Below, in pieces: positions 12,220 through 27,424 of a DNA stretch of 64,000 nucleotides; the stretch's first letter is position 1; the number at the start of each line of letters is the position of its first letter. This DNA is from Circinella minor. Taxonomy: Eukaryota > Mucoromycota > Mucoromycetes > Mucorales > Lichtheimiaceae. A program made the translations under genes and the position numbers. Under the pieces are notes generated by a model. The model made no database searches, was not told the origin of the DNA, and worked only from the letters and a program-made list of their open reading frames with translations. Location: positions 248,001 through 312,000 of the forward strand of contig JAEPRB010000009.1 in the NCBI GenBank assembly GCA_016758965.1, read 5' to 3'.

Positions 12220-14991
12220 CATTGTAGTATGACAGTAAAGCTTAAAAAGATCAAGATGGCTCCATACGAATATTGTCAATCGACACTTTTTTTATTATTC
12301 TTACACATTATATATAAATAGACTATGTTTTGACGTGAAACTTATACTAGATAAGCAGCTACTGGCGTTATATTACATATGTGGCAAAGGGTAGTGCAGA
12401 TCATAAGGAAAGAAAGGAGCAAATAGCTACTTTCGTCATATAGCAAGTAGTTTTTTTTTATCCAACTTACTATTGATTCATGTCCTGTCATACAAAAAAG
12501 CATTGTCTGTTGTTCCTTATTAAACAGTAAGTAGGTAGCAATCATTTCATTCAATTTAAAAGAGGTAGTCAACATCGTAACATGAACATAATTATAATAA
12601 TATTTCACATGCGTCTATTATATATATATTTATTTATTTATGTATATATCATAAAAATATAAAGCAATTGCTTATCTATATGCTATGTACAACGACTTTC
12701 CAGAACCAAATCTCAATAAATGAGATAACTTTCTCTTTCTCCTCGATTTCTCGTGAAGCAAATGAGGTGATTCAAATAAAAGAAAATAATGTCATAGAAT
12801 TTAATTTTGGACTTCTGCAGTTAGGGATAAAAAGTAGCTTCGGTTATAAACGATGCTGTTCCCTTTGAGGTTATTCAGTCCTATGAAAGAAAAAAAAAAC
12901 ATAAAAAAGATTGTCATGGTTAGGTTTTTTATATGCTACATTGTATGATCGCCCGTCACGGTTATCTATTGTACTATTCCATTCAAAGTTAAAACTTTTT
13001 TTTCAATTTTCTACCACTGATTTTTCCCGACGTCATGGAATAAACTATAAAACATTATTGATGCCATAAGTTTATTGTCCACAAGAGAAAAGAAATTTGC
13101 AGATACAAAAGACATGGCTATTTTTTTAAATAGTTTATTGATAACATAAATCATAAACCAACAGTTTTTTTTTTTTTTACTGATATTCTGTGTGCATTAT
13201 AATCTCATTGGAGTCCAGTGAAAAAAAAAACCAAACTTGCATCATCAAAGAACTTTTTCATTCTCAATATAAAAGAAGCTTAAATTCTGCAAAATTATAT
13301 ATCCTTCTTTTTTCTCTCCGTTTAAAAAATGGGTAAAAGAAAACTCGCTGTATCCGTTTTTGAAAACTGCACGGGGTATCATACTCATGTTCTTTGTTAT
13401 AGATAAATATGTTACCTAATTATTCTTATCTTTACAAAGGTTTTGTATATATACGACCACTTGCAGTCGTAATAATAAGTACTGATATAATATTATTTAT
13501 TGGTGCTTTAGGCGACATGTATCCATTGTCTAAGATCTGTACATATGAATATAGAAAATCCAATAACATATAAAAGGAGCAGTATCGGTGTAACTGTATG
13601 ATATAGCGTGCTGGATTATATTATGAAGATGATACCTTGTAAAAGGCAAAAAAAAAGCTCTCCGATATGAGATACAGTACTACTCTTGTACAAATATTAA
13701 GATAATATTGTATGACTCTAGATACATGTGTGAGAAGCACGCTTGTATTTTGGTAAAAAGCATCTTTTCTATTATCTTGGTTCGGCTCATTATGTTAGCA
13801 AGGGTAAGTGACATTATTAGATGTATTGGGAGTCTCTTTTTAACTACTAGGAACGTTTACCACTTACGATAGTTGAACACCTATTTTTCTTTCTTTGGCA
13901 AATACGATCAGCATTACTTACATTATTATAGTCTTTATGAAGTTTTCTTAAAAACCTCAGAACATATTAAATCTGGTCAATAATATATAAAAAAAACATT
14001 TGTTTATCTTTATAATTTCCCTTCTCACTCTTTAAAATTTTCTCTTTCTATTGGTATACTATGTATTTTTACCACTGTATTGTGATTCAAAAGCTTGGAA
14101 CACTTTAATAACGTTATCGCGGGCATCTTGGTAAATGTTACTTCATTAATTGAGCACTATAGAATATGTAATAAAAAGAAAGGTAGGCAACTGTTAGAAC
14201 TATTAGAAAATATACCTATACCTGACATACAAGTAAATCATTGGGTATTATATATAATTTAAGAACAATATTTATACAAAGCAAAAATACATAAGCTGCT
14301 CTATCAGGTTGATCTAGTTCTTGGACTATATTACACATATGTTCAGTCATACATAACTTCAGGTTTAAAAAGTAGAATAAAGAAAATAAATAACTACTGT
14401 TGTTGGAAATACAATATCGAAAAAAAAGTTACTTTAATGTCGTCACAATATTGTAAACAGGAGTATTTTTGGCTTGAAAGAAAGAGTGTAAAATGTGCTT
14501 GATTTAAATTCCCACTCGATCGTTAATATTTTGATATTATGTATACATATACATTTATATGAATTTTTATATATCTATTTAAGCTGTGAAAAAAGAAGAA
14601 TAGTGTTGACACTATGTTGTTGTATGTTTTAGCACTAGTCAGCATCAACCAATCATTTTCGCCTTGCTCAATGAAGGGGTCATAGTACCAGTTTTGGTTT
14701 TACATTAAAATTATTCATAAAGAAGTGTTTCTTTTTGTCAATTGATAAATAGCCATAATAGAGACCGTCGAACAAAAAAATTATATATGTATATTCTTCC
14801 AAAGCAAGTGAACTACATACTGGAAAGTTAGAAAGGCTGGAAATTTTCCAGAAGTATTGCTGTCTCCATGCGGAGTACTTTCGCATCCATTCTGTTCGCA
14901 TTTAAAGCAATAATTGTTCGTGGCTGGAAATATAAAAAAACTGCGTTTCTTTTTTTTTTTTATATTTTTCCTGCAACTCAAATAATACAGT

Positions 14992-15683
14992 ATGAGTGAC
15001 AATGAACGTTCCGGCGCAGCCGATGATGATCTGTCGTTACCAAAAGGTATTCTATAATTTGTTTTTTGTTATTATTCATCCTTGTATATATATAAATACT
15101 AACAAACTGAAACTTAACTCTTTTTATAAACAATTAGCCACAGTTCAAAAACTGATTAATGAAATGATGCCAAATGAGATTGCTTGTGCAAAAGATACAC
15201 GAGATCTACTCATTGATTCATGCGTTGGTAAGTTTGTTATATATGGATCTTTATATTGATCTTGCTAACTTAATAATTTTGATATATTGATAATAGAATT
15301 TATTCATTTAATCGCTTCGGAAGCCAACGATATTTGTGAACGTGAAAATAAAAAGACGATCGCAGGTGAACATGTAGTAGCTGCTTTACAAGCACTTGGA
15401 TTTGACGATTATGTTGAAGAAGTAGACGACGTTTATAAGGAGCATAAAAAACAGCAAAAGGTAAAAAAAAAAGAGAATACATATAGTTTATTGAGAAATA
15501 TGTACATATATAAAACAGTTTTGCTAACAGGGTTGTTATGGATGTTCTTTTTGGTTACCTTAGGAACGAGACCGAAAAAGCACACGATTGGAGAACACTG
15601 GTATAGCTGAAGAAGAATTATTACGGCAACAAGAACTACTTTTTGCTCAATCACGACAAAAGTTTGAAGCACAACAACAGTAA
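14992..15683 (+). CDS. NCB2: Negative cofactor 2 beta (Dr1/NC2-beta), histone-fold transcription repressor
   Basis: Histone-fold subunit that pairs with NC2-alpha and binds TBP on DNA to block preinitiation-complex assembly. Four exons (14992-15046, 15138-15227, 15297-15460, 15564-15683) give 142 residues. The histone fold covers about residues 15-100: LPKATVQKLINEMMP, KDTRDLLIDSCVEFIHLI, SEANDICERENKKTI, GEHVVAALQALGFDDYV. A charged Gln-rich tail (LRQQELLFAQSRQKFEAQQQ) follows, as in Dr1. It is convergent with the GGT gene. Confidence 0.93.
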
Positions 15684-16045
15684 TTTAGACAAACCAGCAT
15701 TTTCTCTTTTTCATAAACCAACAACAATCAGTATCTAAAGAAAGAAAGAAACCCCCCATACAACAAACAATATATACATATCTTAAAACTTACCATCTTC
15801 CTCCCTCTTCTCATCCCCCCACTCCTCCTTAATGTCAAAGTTTTTCTTTCTTTTTCCCATCCATCACACATTTTTGCTAAAGCTCACATACTACAACAAC
15901 GACATGACGTAATACTATCGCTAATATATATTATCAACTCATATTAAACCAAATATTTATACTGCTATCATTACATTGGGGAAGGAAGATGGGAGAAGAA
16001 AGGAGAGAAAATATACAATTATGTACTCGAGTGATTACATTATAT
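15684..16045. other. Shared 3' flank of convergent genes
   Basis: About 360 bp between the NC2-beta and GGT stop codons. It is pyrimidine-rich on the plus strand with no ORF and is likely 3' UTR of both genes. Confidence 0.5.
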
Positions 16046-19042
16046 CTAGTACGCAGCCGCTAATCCAAGTTTACGAGGGTCACTTGCAGCATGGACTGTG
16101 CCATCTGGTATACGTTGAACAGCTTGTATTGCAGAAACACGCTGAGTATAGTTAAGGGATAGTATCTATATATTATTTTTGGGAGTTAGTTTAACTTTAT
16201 AAGTAGTACGAAAAATATCTTTATCTCTGAGCTTACCTCGTGACCACGGTCAGCCAATTGTTTAAGAATTGTCTTATCATAATCTTCTTCTACACCTAAT
16301 ACATCTGGTAATAACTGATGATGTAACCGTGGGTATTCAATGGCTTCATATAAATTTTGTCCAAAATCAATTGTATTCAAAAGAACCTATAATAATATTT
16401 TTGTGAGTAATTTGTGAGATATGGACACTTGATATTCTACTGTCATTAACACAAATGATATATTACATTCAATGTAGCTGTAGGGATAAAAGTTCCACCA
16501 GAACCTCCCAATGCCATTTCAAATTTTGTATCACGTTCAACGATTACCGGCGTAATGGATGATAATGGTCGTTTACCAGGAGCTTTTTAACACCGTGTAA
16601 TATAAAAAAAATACCTCATTTTTTAATTACTCATTAAACTTCCTTTTCAGTCTTAAATTTCGTTTCCCATACTTACCAACATAGTTATATTCACTGGGAT
16701 AAAGACCAAAAGAATTAGGAATTCTATATCATCCATTGCAAAAATAAAATAAAATAAGTTAGTCAGATCTTTTAAATAAACATTGAGCACATGATACAAA
16801 TATTTATGACAAGTATATTACCCTGGTATCGAGAAATCATCCATTTCATCATTTAAGATAACACCTGTCGCTTGATCCATAATTCTGGATCCAAATAATA
16901 AATTTACAGTAGATGTCAGGGCAACTGCTCCATCATCCTCATCCACAACAGATAAATGCATTGTTCCATGGGACTCGATATGATCAAATTTAGGTTTATA
17001 GTATAATGGTGGATGTGTCGTATCCTATAATGCATTCATATATAACCCATGTTATAAAACTTTCTTCTTTCACATCTTTTAACCCTAGCAAAACTTTCTT
17101 ATCACCTTACACCCCCCCACACAAAAATGTATAAACATTTACGTCAGAAATATTCCGTCGAACAATATCTGCCCAATCTTTTGACGTAATTTCTTCAATT
17201 CGTTCGCCATTCTTTACAAAGTCGGGATCACCAAACTCTGTGCGGAAAGCGAAACCATATTTCATAGCTTCAACAAATCGATGTATATTAAGACCATTCA
17301 TTCCATTTACGGGTAAATTATATCGTTCAAGGATATTCAATACACTTGTAATAAGTGGTCCACTTGTAGGTGTTGTACATGTTGTCACCTTACGTCCATG
17401 GTAATAAGTACTGACTGTTGGTCGAATGACCGCCTTATATTTTTCTAAATCTTCTAATGTCATGATGCCTCCTTCTGCTTGTGTTGCATTCACTAAACTT
17501 TCAGCAATAAATCCCTGTATTCCAATTAAAGAAATTAATGCTTTCTCTGTTAATATTATTTATTATTATTAACAAAGATACAAGATGAATGAATTGCTTG
17601 CCTATTACCTTATAAAATGAATCGGGGCCTTCTTTTGCGACTGTATCCAAAGTTTCTGCAAGTTTGGATCGAATAATTAAATCACCTGTTTTTGCCAACG
17701 TGCCATTAGGTGCAAATACTTCTGTCCATTCAGACTTGGTCATCAACCAGCTTTCAGCTGCCTATCATTATTGTTTTTTTTTTGTTATTCTCACAATTAA
17801 TCACCAACTTCACAAGGAACAACGCTATTTGCTTATATATCTATATTACCTTCAATCTTTGTTCCAGTAATGGTGTTGCTCGAAAACCATCTCGTGCAAT
17901 TCTTATTGCTGGTTCAAATAATTTATCCCAAGGTAACTTACCATGACTAAAAATAATATAAGCTTAAAATGTCAATTCATGGATATTGTCATGTATATAC
18001 TAATGGACTCTTTTTATTACCGTTTATGGGCAAGTTCAAAACCTCGAATTTCTGACCTATATATATATAATAATGAAGTTTATGTCAGGTCCGCTCATGT
18101 GTTAATATATCCTGCTGATCACATCATGATATAGTAACTATACTCACGGTACACCAACTGACAACCCGCCTTGTTTAGCTAATTCGGGATCATGATTAAA
18201 CATATCCCTATCTGATGCTAATGGTGCTGCTTCTCGGAAATCAATAAACTCAAATGTACCATTGGGTGCACGAATCAACATGAAGCCACCTCTATAAACG
18301 GGCAATATATATAATATTGTGATTCAATTATCGCCTTTTTTATACTCATATTACTGCTTCTCTTTTTTCCCTATTATTCCATGATCCATTATTAATAATA
18401 GTTTCAAGAATACTTACCCACCAAGTCCTGTGTAATATAGCCAAAAAAAAAAAAAAAATATAATGATTAATGTTATCTTGTCTGCATATGATATCACGTA
18501 ATTTTCCATACCTGTTGCAAAACTATCGATAACACCGATACACAAAGCGGATGCGATTGCTGAATCAACAGCATTCCCACCTTGCTTCAAAACTGCGATA
18601 ATAGCAAAAAAAAAAAGAGAAGAAAGATAAGAAGACTTGTTTCAAAATATATCCAATCAGATTAATCAAAAGTTTATATATTTACTTTCTATTCCTGTAT
18701 TAGAACACTCTTCAGCTTCTACCGCAACAGCTCCTCGTTTGCCTGTTACTAAGCGTCCAACATATTCGTCTGATGCTAATTTTTTTTTTTAAAAAAAACA
18801 ATTATGATTATTATTATTATTACCAATGACAATAAAAAAAATTGAAAAAAAGCTAACATTCTCTCTTTTGTTAGTTGTTTACCTTGCTTTCCTTTTGCTG
18901 ATGTACCAACGAAACCTGTTATCAAAAGTAAAATAGAAGCAGTAACTCCAAGTGCTATCCAAAGTTTATGTTTTTGACTTTTCCGACTGTGACCAGAATT
19001 ATTTGGCTTTGGAAGTAGTGGCTCACTCGAACCTTCATTCAT
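16046..19042 (-). CDS. GGT: Gamma-glutamyltransferase (membrane-anchored)
   Basis: Cleaves and transfers the gamma-glutamyl group of glutathione; in fungi it acts at the vacuole or cell surface. Roughly a dozen exons on the minus strand run from ATG at 19042 to TAG at 16046. The N-terminus is cytosolic and basic, followed by a signal anchor (LWIALGVTASILLLITGFVG). Then come LKQGGNAVDSAIA, GLGGGGFMLI, DFREAAP, VGVPGEIRGFELAHKRHGK, the autoprocessing and catalytic Thr region VALTSTVNLLFGSRIMD, GVILNDEMDDFS, KRPLSSITPVIV and GGSGGTFIPT. The conserved Thr of the TSTVN motif is present, so the enzyme should self-process. A 10-nt micro-exon at 18427-18418 supplies part of GLGGG. The acceptor of the exon beginning EILKQGG (18592) uses CAG rather than TAG. 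Confidence 0.92.
18418..18427 (-). other. 10-nt micro-exon of the GGT gene
   Basis: On the minus strand, TACACAG precedes GACTTGGTGG, which is followed by GTAAGTA. Joined to the exon ending in G at 18512 and the next starting AGGTGGC, it restores the family motif GLGGGGF in frame. Without it the motif and frame are lost. Confidence 0.75.
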
Positions 19043-20670
19043 TGTTTTAAATGAGCTGTAAAAAAAGGAACTGTTCGTGTTATGAAAAAAAGAAAGAACA
19101 AAAGTCAATTATAAAGTAAACTTAAATTTGCTTAAAAATGGACGTGCGGAGATCATGTTTTTTTTTCTTGTAACACCTAAATCCTACACTGATCGCTTAA
19201 GTTTTTTGATTGCGTAAACGGTTTACCCGTAATTCGAAATCCTATTTAGGCAATTTAAAAAGTCAGCGTCCAGTAATAAATGGTGAAACGTTGTTATTGT
19301 TGTTAACTGAGGTCGTCATCTTTCCATTCTTAAACTTATTATTAATAATAATTAAAAAGCAGAACTTACATCTGACTGATAAAAGTCATATACATGTTCA
19401 AATAATCTAATGATTTTACTTCCGGACAATATTTTCCTTATTTTGTTTTCGAGCTTTATATTAACTCAATCTGTGGTCCCATATCTTCGTTTTTTTTATT
19501 TACAAAATATTCGATAGAAGCAGCCAGAGGATTGATTCATGCAATAATATTCATCATAATAATACATGCTTTGTCAAAATTTGGCAACAACATCAAAAAT
19601 ACTTAATATACGTACCGAAAATTTTTGTATATAACTCAAATATTATGTTTAAAAATAAAATATAATAAATTGATAGTTACGTATTTAAGTTCTATGATAG
19701 ATGACAATAGTATTTATAGTATCACCTTTATTTTTTTTTTGTTCTGTACTTTAGCGAAAACAAAAGAACCGATATAATAAAAACACAGCAGAAAAACGAT
19801 TTCACTCATCCGGATTCATCTATTCATTCTTCATTCAGTCTTGTCTAACCAATCAAAGCTAACTCGAGATGAGAAAGCCAATAAAAAAAGATCTTTATAT
19901 ACTGTAGGTAAGATCTTGGTACAGAATGGCTGCCTGATGCTACAAATGTTTTCTACTCATTTTCATTTGATGACAATAAACCTATGATATTTATCCAAAT
20001 ATTATCTATTCTGTAGATATTACATATGAACACTCACTTAACATGGTGATAGATGCACTGAATTCGTATATCATTAATATAAACAAGCTTAATTCTTAAA
20101 TAGAAGGTGGATCAAATATTGTATACGTATATTTATAAAACTATCACATCAAGATTTTTCCTTACAACGTCACTTATAACTTATACTTCTGTTTGTTAAA
20201 ACAATAGATATCTTTAAGATGCTTCTGTAAAATTGAGTATATTTATTCTAACGGTGGGTATTTTTCCGCACAAGCTATAATGGGACAATCATCTTTAACT
20301 AATTTTATTCCTATAGTGATCATCATGAGGTTAAGGAATATATAAAAGTAGTACGTATATTACGTATTGACTTCTATGAAAGTAATAATCTGAGGTTACA
20401 AGAAGCAGACCACATGTCTACCTTACCAGTTAGCATATGTATATTAGCTTTGATAAGAGAATTTTTATAATCTACTTACGTTTGAAAACAACCAACTTTT
20501 ATTAATTATCAGGAACGGTCCAAAATAGAATTTTCTGCGCGCGCGGCCTCTCGGATTCAACTTGTCAACAAGTAAGGCGGGGAGAATTAAGCCGGATTAT
20601 AAAATATAAAGCAGAAATTAGCTTTAAATATAGACAACTTTCTTTTTTTCTTTCATAAGTTAAAAAAAAT
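19043..20670. other. Divergent promoter region, no gene seen
   Basis: 1.6 kb between the GGT and AIM32-like start codons. It holds a CG-rich island (GCGCGCGCGGCC near 20537), paired TACGTA sites near 20350-20362, and a TATA-like box at 20605. No ORF or RNA gene was recognised. Confidence 0.45.
20605..20610 (+). promoter_or_regulatory. TATA-like box of the AIM32-like gene
   Basis: TATAAA 61 bp upstream of the ATG at 20671, followed by a T-rich tract. Confidence 0.45.
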
Positions 20671-21740
20671 ATGTTACGATCGCTGACTAGAACAAAATCC
20701 ATTTCACATTCAAGTCTATATTCTTGTTACTTACCATTAATACCGCGTCAATATAAAAGTACTACAACAAATACCGTTCCATTTGACAATGAACCATTCC
20801 CCTTTTCACGATTCGAACCATGTTGTCCCGAAGGTGAAGCAAGCGAAAACGGGTTTATTCCCTGCTCAGAGCACCCGATTCCAAAAGTCATCGGAAAAAA
20901 GATTGAAATGCATGAAGAATTAAAAAAAACAAGGACTGGACGTCATTTAGTAGCGTGTGTTGGACCAGAAGCTCCTGATTGGTCCCGTTCAAAAGTAGAA
21001 ACGGTTAAAGGTGGTATGATATTGGGTATCAATTCTGCTCAAAATACATGGATGCGATCACAAAAGGAAAGACGACCACCACCAGAAGGTGAATTGCTGA
21101 CAACTGTTATTGGTCGACCATCTCCCAATACTGAATGGCCTAATTCGGATATCTTGTTATTTCCTGAGTTTCGTCGATACCCAGGAGTTCATCCAGACAA
21201 GCTTCTTGATTCGAAAATAACACCCTTATTAGATGCATTATGGAAAGATCCAATGTGTAGCAAGTTACCCCATATCGAGAATGAAGAAATTTTAAACGAC
21301 ATTGATACAGTTGTGTTGGTGTGTACACATACTATGCGAGATAAACGATGTGGTGTATTGGGTCCACTACTTGTGGATGAATTTCGAAAAGTTTTGAGTG
21401 AGCAAGGACTTTTGAAAGGTCAAGAAAAAGGTCGTGTGGAAGTATGGGGAGTCAGTCATTTTGGAGGTAATGTATAAACGATAAGTTGCTTTTTTTTTCG
21501 AAATATTGACTAATAATAACTTGCAATAAAATACAAAAACCAATATATATGATTATTGTTGTCTTAGGTCACAAGTTTGCAGGCAACATGATTATCCATC
21601 AAAAAGGACTTGGGGGACACATGTATGGAAACGTAAGGCAGTGTCACGTCACAAGTATTGTTGATCGTCATATTATAAACAAAAAAGTTATCAAGGAACT
21701 TTGGCGTGGTGCCGTGACTCCACCTTCTATAGAAAAATAG
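20671..21740 (+). CDS. AIM32: AIM32/Apd1-type thioredoxin-like [2Fe-2S] protein (sucrase/ferredoxin-like)
   Basis: Predicted thioredoxin-fold ferredoxin. Two exons (20671-21466, 21568-21740) give 322 residues. The N-terminus is rich in Arg, Ser and Tyr with few acids (LRSLTRTKSISHSSLYSCYL), which fits a mitochondrial presequence and therefore Aim32 rather than cytosolic Apd1. Cluster ligands known from Apd1 are two Cys nine residues apart and two His four apart. Here they are seen as VCTHTMRDKRCG and SHFGGHKFAGN. The intron falls inside the FGGH motif, whose reading frame confirms the splice. Plain early domain motifs include GRPSPNTEWPNSDILLFPEF. Confidence 0.85.
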
Positions 21741-22301
21741 AAAAAAATATTTTGTTATTCGTATTCATAGAACTCATAATGTATACAACATTAATAAAAT
21801 TCTATAAAAAATCCATGCTATTAACCTTATTTATTATTAATGAACAAAAAAAAAATGGGTTGTCTATGTATATCGTAGGCTACAAACTGTCATAAAATAC
21901 CATTCTTTAACTGCGGAATAATTTAAAGTTATTACATAATCAATGATTTAAATACCTACTGCGCTATAGGTTGTTGAACTGAAAAGAGAAATTAACCCCT
22001 TGAGTAAAATATATGCATCCTGGGAAACGGGATATATTCAAAGTGTCGTGCAGGCTTGATATTAAAAAATCGTGTCAAACGCGTTGTCCAGGTTTTGTAT
22101 TAAAAACCGTGTCAACGCGATTTTTTTTTGTTACCTCTCTTTCTCTCTCTTTTTTTTTATCTTCTCCGCTTTTTACACCTTTTATTGTTCCTACTCATAA
22201 CTGTCCCATTCAAATATTATTGTGTCTTAGCAACTTGTTACGAAGGCTACTTTTAAGTTTCACCTATTGAAAAACCTGATATAATCCAATAATAAAACAA
22301 T
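21741..22301. promoter_or_regulatory. Upstream region of the Cds1-like kinase with tandem MCB-like repeats
   Basis: It contains two imperfect tandem units (22044-22083 and 22084-22119), each ending in CGTGTCAA(A)CGCG. The first holds ACGCGT at 22079-22084, the second ACGCGA at 22115-22120. A long CT-rich tract follows (about 22130-22200). ACGCGT is the MluI cell-cycle box that drives G1/S genes in yeasts. Confidence 0.5.
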
Positions 22302-25245
<2,944 letters not shown>

Positions 25246-25822
25246 AATCCTTTTTATCTTTATCAACGTTTTTTAACAATTAATATTTGTCAATATTCTT
25301 TTACCATTCCCACATTTCTACTAATTTTTACTCTTATTTCTTTTTTTTGTTGATTTGTTGATTCCTTCTTATCTTATCTTATTATCATTATCTTTATTAT
25401 TTTAGTACATATTAAAAACTCTATTATTTTCTCTCGATGTTAGTTCTTTTTTATCCCTTTATTATACGTATACACTACTTGAAGATAAAAATGTCAAAAC
25501 AATCTATTTTTATTCACATATATATTAAAACGTTTTGAGCTATCAATAATATTCTGATTTAGTACGTAATAATAATATGACTTACTTTATGAAGGAATTG
25601 ATAAATATACAAGAATAGTTTCTATGATATAAATGTTTAGAAATATTTATTGATTACAACGATAAATAGTATTATAACAATAAGAAAATCAATATGGTGA
25701 TGGGAGTACGTAAGTAATAAAATATAAAAGAATATCTATATGAGTGAATAAGTATAGTATGTGCGGTTTTATATTATTTTTCATATCATATTGTTGACCA
25801 CAGCTGAAGTGACAAGGAATGG
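25246..25822. other. Shared 3' flank of convergent genes
   Basis: 577 bp of T-rich then A-rich sequence between the kinase and MBOAT stop codons. No ORF or structured element was recognised. Confidence 0.5.
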
Positions 25823-27424
25823 TTATAATAAACTACCACAAAGAGTATCACCATAAGGTATCGAACGGAAAAATTGGAGAACATATGGCTTTGTAAACAT
25901 CAAAGGGAAATCAGCCCAAAGACCCCAGTAAGCAAACCCATTTGTAAAATAACGAAGTAGTAGGTACATAAATGTAACTCCCCATACTCGTTGTAATACA
26001 TGTTTTATCAAAAACGATTCACGGATACTAGCAGATAAATACTTGGGTGCAATAGCACTAATCAACCTTTCAAATACCACGGCCAACCCATGCATAGAAA
26101 AGAAGAACATTTGTTGTCCAATAAAGAATTTATAAGATGACCAACCAATGTTGGCGTAAACAATATACTCGTGCATCATACCAGACATGAAAAATACGGC
26201 AAGTGTACCAAATAACATGGAGACGGGGAAAGAGGTTTTGATAGTCATCTTGTCAAGTGCACGTTGTGTAATATAACGTGTAGGACGAAACCCAAAAGCT
26301 ACACATGAAGTGTGTAAAAATTGATGCCAACGGTCAGACCAGAATTGTTCGAGTGAATTCGAAAAAAATAATGGATTCTTCATTGCTGGACGCCATTGTT
26401 CTATATACATTGAATATGTATATCAATAATGTGTGTGTGTGTGTGTTTATTATGTATTAACTTAATTTTAAATACTATACAATAAATTTTCGTACCATCA
26501 GAATATGATCCACCGTCATAATACAAGCAATGAAATAAATGCATCGGGTAACCCAACATGTTAAACAATGTATTCAGAATAATTCCGATAAATGCTAAAG
26601 CTCCAAAGAAAAAAACAGGTCGTTCATCTGGCATGCTTAACATGTCATTTGGTGTAAACGTTGACCACCAAGAACCCAATATATCCCAAATTATGGCATG
26701 ATAACCCATATATGCAATGATATGATACCATCTCTATTTTTAAATATCATCATTTTAATCATGATAAACATGATCAATTTTTTCTTTTAATTAACCTTCC
26801 CGGTTACGTAAATAAGTCAAAATAATATAATAATAATAATACCTTATTTTTTACATAGATTTTAGGAGGAAGCGGATCATCATCCTTCTTACGCGATTTT
26901 CTGGGGAATTTACACAAGGCTCTCCAGAACTCAGTATAAAGATAATTGAGAGGTGCATAAGCTGGTTTTCCATAAAGTAACGGACTAATCCAATAAAGTT
27001 CAAACAGACGCAAAAACAGGTTAAAACAGGCCATAGCTACTGCAAGGTCAAGTACTTTACACATCGAGAAGATATATACATAAAAAAGATCAAAACCAAT
27101 TACAAATTTATGTCATTACATACATGTTTTTTTATCTATTATAGTATACATAATCTTTTACTTTTTTCCTTTTACGTATATACATTAATATTTATTTTAA
27201 ATAGTCATACCTGGATTACCACATGAGAAAATAATTGGAGTTGTGAAAACAAGTGTCAATGGTGGTATAGATAAAATCTGTTTCATTACTGTAGATAATC
27301 TTTCATTTGTGATAATTCGTACAAGAAGTGTTGTTGGTATACAAAAGAGAGCAAACACTAATGGTGCACCAGGTAAAAACCGAGCATTACCAGCTTGAAA
27401 CAATGTTGTGGATATATATTCCAT
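25823..27424 (-). CDS. Wax-synthase-like membrane-bound O-acyltransferase (MBOAT)
   Basis: Multi-pass ER-type acyltransferase, probably moving fatty acyl groups to an alcohol acceptor. Four exons (27424-27211, 27054-26843, 26733-26496, 26400-25823) give about 413 residues. The second exon could instead begin at 27039; both options stay in frame. Family marks are the segment QFWSDRWHQFLHTSC and the likely catalytic His in SGMMHEYIVYANIGW. Hydrophobic helices occur throughout (for example PLVFALFCIPTTLLV and VWGVTFMYLLLRYF). It resembles the wax synthase domain family more than DGAT1 or ARE2; the substrate is unknown. Confidence 0.75.

Larger units (their letters stand above)
10593..14991. other. 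4.4-kb gene-poor region with repeats
   Basis: Between divergently transcribed alcohol dehydrogenase and NC2-beta genes. No convincing coding sequence is present; open frames are short and lack conserved motifs. It contains the inverted-repeat element at 11271-12219 with its internal tandem duplication, and several TACGTA palindromes. The stretch 12240-14950 shows nothing I can assign. Confidence 0.5.

Noticed and set aside
11162..12608. Several 70-90 codon open frames in the gene-poor tract
   Set aside because: They fall inside the inverted-repeat element or AT-rich filler, with no conserved residues, splice support or start context.
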